Under the pieces are notes generated by a model. The model was not told the origin of the DNA. It worked only from the letters and a program-made list of their open reading frames with translations, and did no database searches. Positions 38,864-47,117 of a DNA stretch of 64,000 nt are shown here, piece by piece. The DNA comes from Acidimicrobiales bacterium (GTDB lineage: Bacteria > Actinomycetota > Acidimicrobiia > Acidimicrobiales > Aldehydirespiratoraceae), in the NCBI GenBank assembly GCA_029247365.1, contig JAQWLJ010000014.1, positions 104,780 to 168,779 on the forward strand, written 5' to 3'. How positions within the stretch are numbered: position 1 is the stretch's first letter; the number at the start of each line of letters is the position of its first letter. The position numbers and the translations under genes are program-made.

Positions 38864-40336
38864 TCAGACGATGCGCTTCATGTCGGCCATGTGGCCGCGC
38901 AGAACGCCACCGATCGCTTCGACTGGATGACTGCGGATGGCGTCATTGACGTCGATCAGGCGAGCGTTGTCGACCGCGTTGTCGGCGACATCGAGCCCCT
39001 TGCCGATCACGTCGCTCCTCATGCCCTTCATGAAGTCGCCCAACAGCGGCACGCAGGCGTGGTTGTACAGGTAGCACCCGTACTCGGCGGTGTCGGAGAT
39101 CGTTGCGTTCATCTCGTAGAGCTTCTTGCGGGCCACCGTGTTGGCGATCAGCGGCGTCTCGTGCAGCGACTCGTAGTAGGCCGACTCGGCGATGATGCCT
39201 GCCGATGTCATCGTCTCGAAGGCGAGCTCGACGCCTGCCTTCACCATGGCGACCATGAGGATGCCGTTGTCGAAGTACTCCTGCTCGGAGATCTCTGTGT
39301 CGCTGGCCGGGGTCTTCTCGAATGCGGTCTCGGCCGTGTCGGCTCGCCAGCCCAGTAGCTCGGCATCGTCGTTCGCCCAGTCGGCCATCATCGTCTTGGA
39401 GAAGGTGCCGGTCATGATGTCGTCCTGGTGCTTCCAGTAGAGCGGACGCATAATGTCCTTCATCTCTTCGGCCAGCTCGAAGGCGCGGATCTTCGCCGGG
39501 TTGGACAGGCGGTCCATCATGTTGGTGACGCCGCCGTACTTGAGGGCTTCGGTGATCGTCTCCCAGCCGTACTGGATGAGCTTGGAGGCGTAGCCGGGGT
39601 CGATGCCCTCTCCCATCATCTTGTCGAAGCACAGCAGCGAGCCGGTCTGCAACATGCCGCACAGGATGGTTTGCTCGCCCATGAGGTCGGACTTGACCTC
39701 GGCGATGAACGACGACATCAGCACGCCCGCTTTGTGGCCACCCGTGCCGACCGCGTAGGCCTTGGCCAAGGCGAGGCCCTGGCCGTTGGGATCGTTGGCC
39801 TCGTGAACGGCGATCAGGGTGGGGACACCGAAGCCGCGTACGTACTCAGCGCGCACCTCAGAGCCTGGGCACTTGGGGGCGACCATGATGACGGTGATGT
39901 CGTCACGCACCTGCATACCCTCCTCGACGATGTTGAATCCGTGCGAGTAGGAGAGGCACGAGCCGTGCTTCATCATCGGCATGATCGTGTTGACGACGTT
40001 GGTGTGCTGCTTGTCGGGGGTGAGGTTCAAGACCACATCGGCGGTGGGCAGCAACTCTTCGTAGGTGCCGACCGTGAAGCCGTTCTCGATGGCGTTCTTC
40101 CAGGATTGGCGCTGCTGAGCGATGGCTTGCTCACGGAGCGCGTAGGACACGTCGAGGCCGCTGTCGCGGAGGTTGAGACCTTGGTTCAGACCCTGCGCGC
40201 CGCAACCGATGATGACCATCTTCTTGCCGCGGAGGGCATCGACACCTTCGTCGAACTCATCGAGGTGCATGAAACGGCACTTGCCGAGCTCGGCGAGCTG
40301 CTCTCGCAGCGGCAGGGTGTTGAAGTAGTTGGCCAT
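38864..40336 (-). CDS. ilvC: Ketol-acid reductoisomerase, long (class II) form
   Basis: IlvC converts acetolactate to dihydroxy-isovalerate with NADPH and Mg2+. The N-terminus [20 protein letters not shown] and then [18 protein letters not shown] are nearly those of E. coli IlvC, with GYSHGFNI-like [27 protein letters not shown] and the duplicated C-terminal knotted domain ([25 protein letters not shown]). At 490 residues this is class II, whereas actinobacterial enzymes are normally the ~340-residue class I. A divergent ilvY-like regulator lies 110 bp away, as in enteric bacteria. Transfer from a gammaproteobacterium-like donor is the simplest reading. Confidence 0.95.
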   Translation of the reverse strand: MANYFNTLPLREQLAELGKCRFMHLDEFDEGVDALRGKKMVIIGCGAQGLNQGLNLRDSGLDVSYALREQAIAQQRQSWKNAIENGFTVGTYEELLPTADVVLNLTPDKQHTNVVNTIMPMMKHGSCLSYSHGFNIVEEGMQVRDDITVIMVAPKCPGSEVRAEYVRGFGVPTLIAVHEANDPNGQGLALAKAYAVGTGGHKAGVLMSSFIAEVKSDLMGEQTILCGMLQTGSLLCFDKMMGEGIDPGYASKLIQYGWETITEALKYGGVTNMMDRLSNPAKIRAFELAEEMKDIMRPLYWKHQDDIMTGTFSKTMMADWANDDAELLGWRADTAETAFEKTPASDTEISEQEYFDNGILMVAMVKAGVELAFETMTSAGIIAESAYYESLHETPLIANTVARKKLYEMNATISDTAEYGCYLYNHACVPLLGDFMKGMRSDVIGKGLDVADNAVDNARLIDVNDAIRSHPVEAIGGVLRGHMADMKRIV

Positions 40337-40390
40337 GAGGTAGACGCTCCAAGTGCGATCGATCAGACCGACACTACCGAACGACTAGCG

Positions 40391-40437
40391 TTTCGTAAAT
40401 TGATATATCTGCAACGTAGTGTCCTGATTTCTGCAAC
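40391..40437. promoter_or_regulatory. Candidate IlvY operator/promoter between ilvC and ilvY
   Basis: The 110-bp divergent gap holds an AT-rich core (GTAAATTGATATATC) in otherwise GC-rich DNA. TTGATATATCTGCAA (40400-40414) is an imperfect TTG-N9-CAA palindrome that fits the LysR T-N11-A rule. TCTGCAAC occurs twice, at 40409-40416 and 40430-40437, 21 bp (two helical turns) apart, the spacing expected for a LysR tetramer. TATATC could serve as a -10 box. Sites are seen; binding by IlvY is inference. Confidence 0.5.
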
Positions 40438-40446
40438 AATGTGACC

Positions 40447-41337
40447 ATGGACGTCACCAGACTCCGGCAGTTCATCGTGCTCAGCGAGACCCTGCACTTC
40501 GGGCGGGCCGGCAGCCGGGCGAACGTCAGCACATCGGCGCTGTCGCGCCACATCCGGCAGCTGGAAGCCGAGCTCAACGTGTCGTTGTTCGATCGCGATA
40601 ACCGCACCGTCGAGCTCACGGCGGCGGGACACACGTTCCAGCGCTACGCCCGTGATGCGGTGCAACAGTGGGAACAGATCTGCTACGAGCTCACCGACCC
40701 GGCCGACCAACTGCACGGGGAGATCAGCCTCTATTGCTCGGTCACGGCCAGTCACAGCATCCTGTTCGACCTGTTGAATCGCTTTCGACCGACCCACCCT
40801 GGCGTGGAGATCAGGCTTCAAACCGGTGACCCCGAGCACGCCATCGCCCGCATCCAGGCACTGGAGGAGGACCTGGCGATCGCCGCTCGGCCAGACAACC
40901 TGCCCTCTGGCGTGCGATTTAAGCCGATCCGGGTGTCGCCACTCGTGTTCATCGCTCCGGTGGAAGCGACCGAGCCGAGCCTCGCGGCGTTACCGCCGAG
41001 TGGCCCCGCTGCGTGGGGAGAGATCCCGATGATCCTCGCAACCGGTGGGATCGCTCGTCGACGGGTGGACGCGTGGTTTCGCGGTCTCGACGTCACCCCC
41101 AAGATCTACGCCCAGGTGGCCGGCAATGAGGCGATCGTGAGCATGGTCAGCCTGGGGCTCGGCGTCGGCGTCGTCCCCAAGATCGTGCTCGACAACAGCC
41201 CCCATGCAGAGCGCGTGCGAGTCCTCGACGTCGACCCTGTTTTGGAACCATACGACCTCGGTCTGTTCACCCTCAAACGCCATCTGAGGAACCCGCTCAT
41301 CAGCGCGTTCTGGTCGCTTCTCCCCGAGCCGGGGTAG
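40447..41337 (+). CDS. ilvY: LysR-type regulator IlvY
   Basis: The N-terminal winged helix reads RLRQFIVLSETLHFGRAGSR and ALSRHIRQLEAELNVSLFDR. The effector domain carries segments close to E. coli IlvY: LYCSVTASHSILFDLLNRF, HPGVEIRLQTGD, and GNEAIVSMVSLGLGVGVVPK. IlvY activates ilvC when acetolactate-type substrates accumulate. The track start is GTG 40441; ATG 40447 (MDVTRLRQF) matches the E. coli N-terminus and gives 296 residues. It is divergent from ilvC, the enteric arrangement. It is convergent with the cupin gene. Confidence 0.85.
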   Translation: MDVTRLRQFIVLSETLHFGRAGSRANVSTSALSRHIRQLEAELNVSLFDRDNRTVELTAAGHTFQRYARDAVQQWEQICYELTDPADQLHGEISLYCSVTASHSILFDLLNRFRPTHPGVEIRLQTGDPEHAIARIQALEEDLAIAARPDNLPSGVRFKPIRVSPLVFIAPVEATEPSLAALPPSGPAAWGEIPMILATGGIARRRVDAWFRGLDVTPKIYAQVAGNEAIVSMVSLGLGVGVVPKIVLDNSPHAERVRVLDVDPVLEPYDLGLFTLKRHLRNPLISAFWSLLPEPG

Positions 41338-41363
41338 CGAACGGCGGCTCGTTCGGACGAGCG

Positions 41364-41939
41364 CTAGAAGCGGTAGTTGTCGTAGCTGGTATCGCCGGAC
41401 CAGCCGTACACCGTGAACACCGGCTGGTCGCTCGTGCGGATCGCATGGTGGGCTTGCGACGGCGTGCGGGAATGGTCGCCGGACCGGAGTGTCCTCGTTG
41501 CTTCGCCGACGGTCCAGTCGCCCGACCCGGCCAACACGACGTACAGCTCCTCGGCATCGTGCCAGTGGTCCGGGTAGTTGCACTCAGTGTCGAGGAGAAA
41601 GATTCCGAAACGCTCGTTGGTCGCAGGCGGGATCGCACCGTCGGGGCCGATGACCTCCACCGTCGCGGCTCGGTGGGCCCACCCGGGGGGAACGACGGCT
41701 GGGTCGGGGCGGCGCCACGGCATCTCGGGTGCGGCGGCGAGGAGCGCATCGATCGATGGTTGCGTGGCCGCGCTGGCCATACCGGCGGCGCGCTCGAGGT
41801 CGGGGAACGGACATGGTGTCGGGTCACCTGCCGGGGTGATGTCGGCGGCGCGATCGAGGAGCCCGACGAACTCTCGGGCCATCGGCTCGTCGATCGTGGC
41901 GAGCACGGTCCGCACCTCATGGAGAAAGCACGAGATCAT
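41364..41939 (-). CDS. Cupin similar to DMSP lyases (DddQ type)
   Basis: The C-terminal half is a cupin whose first motif, NYPDHWHDAEELYVVLAG, matches the PxHxHxAxExYxVxxG pattern of cupin dimethylsulfoniopropionate lyases, including the metal His/His/Glu and the Tyr used as base in DddQ. The second motif is TPSQAHHAI and the tail VFTVYGWSGDTSYDNYRF fits the family's YxWxGD ending. The N-terminal ~80 residues are helical, also as in DddQ, and 191 residues is the usual length. The predicted reaction is DMSP to acrylate and DMS. Other DMSP-lyase-like cupins of unknown substrate exist. A crotonase lies divergently 22 bp away. Confidence 0.65.
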   Translation of the reverse strand: MISCFLHEVRTVLATIDEPMAREFVGLLDRAADITPAGDPTPCPFPDLERAAGMASAATQPSIDALLAAAPEMPWRRPDPAVVPPGWAHRAATVEVIGPDGAIPPATNERFGIFLLDTECNYPDHWHDAEELYVVLAGSGDWTVGEATRTLRSGDHSRTPSQAHHAIRTSDQPVFTVYGWSGDTSYDNYRF

Positions 41940-41961
41940 GGCGCAAAGCTAGCTTCGGACC

Positions 41962-42798
41962 ATGAGCTTCGGCGACGATTACGACCACCTCTCGATCACG
42001 ACGGAAGGGCGCGCCGTCTGGGTGACGATCGACAACCCGCCGATCAACCTCATCACTCGCGAGCTCCTGGTCGATCTGTTGCGGTTCTCCGAACGAGCTG
42101 CCGCGGACCCGAACTCGACCGTGGTGGTCATTCAGAGCGCGAATCCCGACTTCTTCATCGCTCACTTCGATGTCACGCTCTTGCAGCGCGAACCGGGTGA
42201 GGCGCCGCCTCGGCCGACAAAACTCAACGCGTTCGATGAGATGATCGAACGCTTCCGAACCATGCCGAAGGCGACCATCTGCAAGATCGCGGGGCGCGTT
42301 GGAGGCGGTGGCAGCGAGCTGGCGATGGGTTGCGATATGCGGTTTGCGGCGCTGGGTTGCGCAGTCATGAACCAGATGGAGGTTCCGATCGGGATCATTC
42401 CCGGTGGGGGTGGGACCCAGCGCCTACCCGGCCTGGTCGGCCACAACCGGGCTGCGGAGTTGATCCTCGGCGGGCTCGACCTGGACGCGGTAACCGGTGA
42501 GGCTTGGGGCTACTTCAACCGAGCCCTGCCGCCCGAAGACCTCGATGCCTATGTTGATGGCCTTGCCCGCAGGGTCGCGAGTTTCGACCCTGATGCCGTT
42601 CGGGGAGCGAAGCACAGCCTGCTTCGAGCGCACGTCGACCCTACTGATGGTCTGATTGACGAGACCCACATCTTCAACACGTTGCAGGCGTCGGACTCGG
42701 CTCAGCAACTCCTGCAGCGCTTCCTGGAACTCGGTGGCCAAACGCCCGCCAGTGAGCTTCGAATGGAGGACCTAGCCGCCGAGATAGCTGAGAGCTGA
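41962..42798 (+). CDS. Enoyl-CoA hydratase/isomerase-family protein (crotonase)
   Basis: The crotonase core is intact. The CoA/oxyanion segments are FFIAHFDVTLLQ (in place of the usual AGADL) and AGRVGGGGSELAMGCDMRFA, and MEVPIGIIPGGGGTQRLPGL follows. Both catalytic Glu positions of hydratases (ELAM and MEVP) are kept, so hydration or dehydration of a CoA thioester is likely. The unusual IAHF substitution at the oxyanion loop makes the substrate uncertain. Beside a DMSP-lyase-like cupin, acryloyl-CoA hydratase is one possibility. At 278 residues it is a normal length. Confidence 0.85.
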   Translation: MSFGDDYDHLSITTEGRAVWVTIDNPPINLITRELLVDLLRFSERAAADPNSTVVVIQSANPDFFIAHFDVTLLQREPGEAPPRPTKLNAFDEMIERFRTMPKATICKIAGRVGGGGSELAMGCDMRFAALGCAVMNQMEVPIGIIPGGGGTQRLPGLVGHNRAAELILGGLDLDAVTGEAWGYFNRALPPEDLDAYVDGLARRVASFDPDAVRGAKHSLLRAHVDPTDGLIDETHIFNTLQASDSAQQLLQRFLELGGQTPASELRMEDLAAEIAES

Positions 42799-42802
42799 TG
42801 GT

Positions 42803-43171
42803 CTAGGGAAAAAGTCTGTCTAGCAGCCACTCCGCCTCGATAAGGGCGAGCGCGATGATCGGTCCTGCCATAGCGACAAGAACGAGGCTGACGCCCCAGC
42901 GAATGAGCGGGGATCGATCGGCGAACCGACGGTCCCGCTCGTCGATATCGACATGGCTGGCCGACAGCAGCGCGGATGCGTCGTCAATGATTTCATCTCG
43001 CACGACGACCTTGTAGCCGCCGGCGGAAAGGCTGGCATTGCCGGTCTCCGGGTTCGTGTCGCTCACGATGACAGCTTCGATCCCGGCCGAATCGAGCACG
43101 GCGACGGCGAGGTCCGCATCGAACCTCCGGTTGTACTCGCCGACCACGCTCATCCCTGGGACCAGACTCAC
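42803..43171 (-). CDS. DUF2007-like signal-transducing domain with a membrane tail
   Basis: Residues 8-75 resemble the small DUF2007 domain: VGEYNRRFDADLAVAVLDSA, GIEAVIVSD and GYKVVVRDEIIDDASALL. A single hydrophobic segment (WGVSLVLVAMAGPIIALALI) follows near the C-terminus. DUF2007 domains are thought to bind proteins or metals, but no function is fixed. The start could be 43171 or the Met at 43153 (MSVVGEYN). It is convergent with the crotonase and divergent from an ABC transporter. Confidence 0.65.
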   Translation of the reverse strand: MSLVPGMSVVGEYNRRFDADLAVAVLDSAGIEAVIVSDTNPETGNASLSAGGYKVVVRDEIIDDASALLSASHVDIDERDRRFADRSPLIRWGVSLVLVAMAGPIIALALIEAEWLLDRLFP

Positions 43172-43206
43172 GGAGAGAAGTCTGCCGTCAGTAGGGTGCC
43201 TACCGC

Positions 43207-44118
43207 ATGACGAATGCGATTGATGTGAGCGGCCTCACGAAGGCGTATGGCGATCTCCGCGCGGTGAACGGTGTGTCGTTCTCGGTCCCTGAGGGGCAGG
43301 TGTTCGCCATCCTCGGACCGAATGGTGCGGGTAAATCGACCACCGTTGAGATACTCGAAGGGCATCGCGAACGAGACAGTGGCGAGGTCAGTGTGCTCGG
43401 CCTCGACCCGGCGACGGGTGGTCGCGCCTTCCGCGATCGGATTGGGATTGTGCTCCAAGAGGCTGGTGTTGACAAGGAGTTGACCGTTCGAGAGACGCTC
43501 GATCTCTACAGCACTGCTTACACACACCGCCGATCAATTGCCGAGGTCATCGAGTTGGTTGAGCTCGACGAGAAGCTCGACACCCGCATCTCGCGCCTAT
43601 CGGGTGGTCAGCAGCGCCGAGTTGACCTGGCGCTCGGGTTGATCGGCACGCCCGAGTTGATCTTCCTCGACGAACCGACCACGGGCTTCGATCCGGCGGC
43701 TCGTCGACGGAGCTGGGAACTCATTCAAGGTCTCGCCGCTGGTGGCACAACGGTGGTACTGACCACGCATTACCTCGAAGAGGCTGAACACCTCGCCGAC
43801 AACATCATCGTGATGGCCGGGGGGAAGGTTGTGGCCGAGGGGACGCCTGAGTCCCTGCGACAGAATGCGTCGACCGAGTCGGTCATCCGTTTCGGGCTTC
43901 CACAGGTCGACGCTCGTGTCGAGGAACTGTTCGAGCCGCTTCACGGCAAGGCCCAGGGGCGCGATCGTCGCATCGAGATCACAACCACCAAGCCAACGGC
44001 CGACCTTGCCCACATCACCGGGTGGGCGGTCGCTCGAGGGATCGAACTCGACGGGCTCATCGTCGAGAGCCTCACTCTAGAAGACGTGTACCTCCGGCTG
44101 GTGGGGGAGGACGCATGA
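43207..44118 (+). CDS. ABC transporter ATP-binding protein (drug-resistance type)
   Basis: The ATPase has Walker A GPNGAGKSTT, a Q-loop at GIVLQEAGVDKELTV, signature LSGGQQRRVDLALGL, Walker B LIFLDEPTTGFDP and the switch His in LTTHYLEEAEHLAD. The C-terminal ~90-residue extension is typical of the DrrA/CcmA class. It energises the permease encoded next, whose start overlaps its stop (ATGA). The substrate is unknown; similar two-gene systems export antibiotics or lipids. Confidence 0.92.
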   Translation: MTNAIDVSGLTKAYGDLRAVNGVSFSVPEGQVFAILGPNGAGKSTTVEILEGHRERDSGEVSVLGLDPATGGRAFRDRIGIVLQEAGVDKELTVRETLDLYSTAYTHRRSIAEVIELVELDEKLDTRISRLSGGQQRRVDLALGLIGTPELIFLDEPTTGFDPAARRRSWELIQGLAAGGTTVVLTTHYLEEAEHLADNIIVMAGGKVVAEGTPESLRQNASTESVIRFGLPQVDARVEELFEPLHGKAQGRDRRIEITTTKPTADLAHITGWAVARGIELDGLIVESLTLEDVYLRLVGEDA

Positions 44119-44939
44119 GCCGTGACCTTGGAATCCTGTGGCGGTCGATCCGTGCTGAGAGCCGAATTTTCTGGCGTTCGCCCGTGGGGGCCTTCTTCAC
44201 GCTCGGCCTGCCACTCATCATGCTTGTCTTGTTCGTTGCGCTCTTCGGGAACGACTCGATCGGCCACCCGGAATACGGCGACATCACGACCGCGCAGTTC
44301 TACGCACCCGGCCTCGGAGTCTTCGCCGCCGCGTCGGCCACCTATACGAACATCGCAATCAACCTCTCGATGCGACGAGATGACGGGATCCTGAAACGGG
44401 TTCGCGGGACACCGATCCCACCGTGGGTCTTCCTCGGTGGCGTCATTTTGTCGGCAGTGTGGGTTGCACTGGTCGCCACCATCGTGATGCTCGGGCTCGG
44501 GGTTGCGGCGTACGGCGTCGAGCTCGAGCTCGACAAGGTTCCAGCAATGATCGTTTCATTCGTGGTGGGCACGATCTGCTTCGCGACGCTCGGCGTTGCG
44601 CTCACAGGTGTCGCAAAGACGGCTGCAGCCGCGCCGGCGATCGCAAACGCAACCATCTTGCCGATGGGCTTCATCTCCGATGTGTTCATCCCGCTGGACG
44701 ATCCGCCATCGTGGCTGACGTGGGCGGGCAACGTGTTGCCGCTCAAGCCCTTCGCCGTGTCGTTCACCGACGCGATGTCGCCGTTCACGGCAACTCCGGG
44801 CTTCCAGTGGGGCCGTATCGCAATTCTTCTGGCGTGGACCGCTGTGGGCGGGTTTGTCGCATGGAAGACCTTCCGCTGGGAACCCGTACCTGGCGCCCCG
44901 AAAGGCCGGCGTCGCAGAAACCGCAGCGCAGTGGTGTGA
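44115..44939 (+). CDS. ABC-2 type permease
   Basis: The 274-residue product has six hydrophobic segments (for example FFTLGLPLIMLVLFVALFG, FLGGVILSAVWVALVATIVML and GTICFATLGVALTGVA) and the ABC-2 stretch APAIANATILPMGFISDVFIP. The track start at 44022 lies inside the ATPase gene; ATG 44115 overlaps its stop by 4 bp and starts at MSRDLGILWRSI. It pairs with the upstream ATPase to form an exporter. Bases 44940-45150 after it show no supported gene. Confidence 0.88.
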   Translation: MSRDLGILWRSIRAESRIFWRSPVGAFFTLGLPLIMLVLFVALFGNDSIGHPEYGDITTAQFYAPGLGVFAAASATYTNIAINLSMRRDDGILKRVRGTPIPPWVFLGGVILSAVWVALVATIVMLGLGVAAYGVELELDKVPAMIVSFVVGTICFATLGVALTGVAKTAAAAPAIANATILPMGFISDVFIPLDDPPSWLTWAGNVLPLKPFAVSFTDAMSPFTATPGFQWGRIAILLAWTAVGGFVAWKTFRWEPVPGAPKGRRRRNRSAVV

Positions 44940-45150
44940 GAAATCGACACCGTCGCACCACAGACGCCGGCAGCTCGAGCATCTGTAGGGCATAGGCGCG
45001 CCACAGCCGGTCTGCTGCCGGCAACATCTCGGAGGGCCGGGACTGGGCCAGGTTCCTGGGAGGTTCTCTCTCAGATTCCCGGTCCACCAATGTCGGTCAT
45101 GCGTGACCTGGGGGTTCGGTCGGGCTGGAGTCCCGGGCTAGGTTGCGGGC

Positions 45151-46227
45151 GTGTCGTTCGTGACTCTCATGACCCCCGCACGTTTCGGTTCGCTCGAGCT
45201 CAAGAATCGCGTGGTGATGGCTCCGATGACCCGGTCTCGAGCCGGTGCCGACGGGGAGATCACCGACATCATGGTCGAGTACTACCGCCAGAGGGCGGGC
45301 GCCGGGATGATCATTACCGAGGGTGTGTACCCGTCCGAAAACGGCAAGGGCTATTGCCGAACACCGGGGCTGGTGCACCCCGAGCAGGTTGCTGGTTGGC
45401 GACGGGTCACCGACGCCGTGCACGGCGAGGGTGGAACAATCGTCATGCAGATGATGCACGTCGGCCGGGTCGCCGTGCCCGACAACAAACGCCCCAATGC
45501 CGAAACCGTCGCTCCGTCGGCCATTGCTGCGAAGTGGAAGATGTTCACCGATACCGGCGGCGGCACCAGGCAGCCATGCGTTGTGCCCCGAGCGCTCGAT
45601 GGCGAAGAGATCTCAGGCGTGATCGACGAGTACCGGCGATGCACCGAGCTCGCGTATGAAGCAGGTTTCGACGGTGTGGAGATTCATGGCACCAGCGGCT
45701 ACCTGCCCGCGCAGTTCTTGTCGACCGGCACCAACCAGCGCAACGACGAGTGGGGTGGTTCGCTCGCCGGTCGTCTTCGGTTCTTTGTCGAGGTCGCTGA
45801 CGCGATGGCAGGGATCGACGGTCCGGGCCGGGTCGGGTTCCGGGTGGTTCCGGGGAATCCCTTCAACGACCTGCACGACGACGACCCCGAGGAGACATTC
45901 CGAGCACTGTTGGCCGCGCTCAATCCGCTCGGGCTCGCTTACTGCCACACGATTCGTCTTCCCCAGGGGCCGGTCGACAATGAACTGTTGTGCCGACAGT
46001 CGTGGGACGGCCCCTTGATCATCAATGACTCATATACGCCACAGGAGGCGAACGACGCACTGGAACTCGGTCGCGGTGATGCCGCGTCGTTTGGTCGGCT
46101 CTACATCACCAATCCCGATCTCGCCGAGCGGGTCGAGGCGCGAGCCGAACTGGCTCCGACTGATGCCGACCATGTCTACGATCCCGGGCCTGAGGGCTAC
46201 ATCGACTTCCCAACGCACTCGGACTGA
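45151..46227 (+). CDS. Old-yellow-enzyme family flavin oxidoreductase (ene-reductase)
   Basis: The FMN TIM barrel starts FGSLELKNRVVMAPMTRSRA. It contains the active-site EIHGTSGYLPAQFLSTGTNQ (normally HGAxGYL), RNDEWGGSLAGRLRF and the Arg of GRVGFRVVPGN. FMN-binding SFGRLYITNPDLAERV is near the end. These enzymes reduce activated C=C bonds with NAD(P)H. At 358 residues it is typical. The usual HxxN substrate pair reads EIHG here and the exact substrate is unknown. GTG start. It is coupled to the next gene by TGATG. Confidence 0.9.
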   Translation: MSFVTLMTPARFGSLELKNRVVMAPMTRSRAGADGEITDIMVEYYRQRAGAGMIITEGVYPSENGKGYCRTPGLVHPEQVAGWRRVTDAVHGEGGTIVMQMMHVGRVAVPDNKRPNAETVAPSAIAAKWKMFTDTGGGTRQPCVVPRALDGEEISGVIDEYRRCTELAYEAGFDGVEIHGTSGYLPAQFLSTGTNQRNDEWGGSLAGRLRFFVEVADAMAGIDGPGRVGFRVVPGNPFNDLHDDDPEETFRALLAALNPLGLAYCHTIRLPQGPVDNELLCRQSWDGPLIINDSYTPQEANDALELGRGDAASFGRLYITNPDLAERVEARAELAPTDADHVYDPGPEGYIDFPTHSD

Positions 46228-47117
46228 TGGAGAAGCCGAGGGCCGAGGTTGAGATCACCGAGGACCTCCTGCGAGCACTTCTCCAGGACCAGGCTCCCGA
46301 GTTTGTCGACGCGTCCGTCGAGCTCGTCGCGGCCGGGTGGGATAACGAGATCTATCGGCTCGGTGACGACCACGCGATCCGCATTCCGCGGCGGTCGGCT
46401 GCCGCCCCACTCATTGACAACGAGCAGCGGTGGCTGCCTGTCCTTGCGCCGGTCCTGCCGCTGCCGATCCCCGCGCCACTCGTCGCCGGCAAGCCTGGTC
46501 ACGGGTTCCCATGGGGCTGGAGCATCGTCCCGTGGTATCCCGGTAGACCGATTGGCGAGTCGTTGGGAACGGTCGCAATGGCCGAACAGTTGGCTCAGTT
46601 CCTTCTCGCCTTGCATCATCCAGCGCCGTTGGACGCGCCCCCGAATCCGTTCCGCGGTGGTTTGCTGATCGAGCGTGATGACCGGGTGCAGCGTGACCTG
46701 AACGAGCACCTGCCCGGCCTCGTCCCCGATGAGACACTCGTTGCGGTCCGCGATCGTTGGGAACAGTTGCTCGATGCGCCCACCTTCACTGAGTCTCCCG
46801 TTTGGATCCACGGCGACCTCCACCCCAATAACGCTCTTGCAGCAGATGGCGCCCTCACCGCAGTCATCGATTTTGGTGACATCACCGCAGGTGATCCGGC
46901 AACTGACTACGTGATGGGTTGGATGGCATTCGACCCGCCGGCTCGCGCTGTCTTTCGCGACACGCTGCAGGCCGACGACGCTTCGTGGCGCCGGGGTCAG
47001 GCGTGGGCCCTGATTCTGTCGCTCGTCTTCGCCGCCCAGGGCGACGACGACCCTGGTATGCACGCCGTCGGTCAGGGCGGTATCCGCCGGGTGCTCGACA
47101 ATGACACGGCCGGCTAG
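46227..47117 (+). CDS. APH-fold kinase (aminoglycoside phosphotransferase-like)
   Basis: The catalytic block WIHGDLHPNNALAADGALTA and the metal motif VIDFGDITAGDPATDY are those of APH/choline-kinase-fold enzymes. The N-lobe includes AGWDNEIYRLGDDHAIRIPR. In environmental Actinobacteria most such proteins phosphorylate small metabolites or are of unknown function, so resistance should not be assumed. It overlaps the ene-reductase by one base and the convergent photolyase gene by 4 bp. Length 296 residues is normal. Confidence 0.87.
   Translation: MEKPRAEVEITEDLLRALLQDQAPEFVDASVELVAAGWDNEIYRLGDDHAIRIPRRSAAAPLIDNEQRWLPVLAPVLPLPIPAPLVAGKPGHGFPWGWSIVPWYPGRPIGESLGTVAMAEQLAQFLLALHHPAPLDAPPNPFRGGLLIERDDRVQRDLNEHLPGLVPDETLVAVRDRWEQLLDAPTFTESPVWIHGDLHPNNALAADGALTAVIDFGDITAGDPATDYVMGWMAFDPPARAVFRDTLQADDASWRRGQAWALILSLVFAAQGDDDPGMHAVGQGGIRRVLDNDTAG

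Noticed and set aside
44785-45090. 101-residue minus-strand ORF after the ABC permease
   Set aside because: Half of it is antisense to the permease gene and no family is visible; the remaining part is too short to support as a gene.
46227-47117. Aminoglycoside resistance gene
   Set aside because: Only the generic APH-fold motifs are visible; such kinases are widespread with non-antibiotic substrates, so resistance is not supported.
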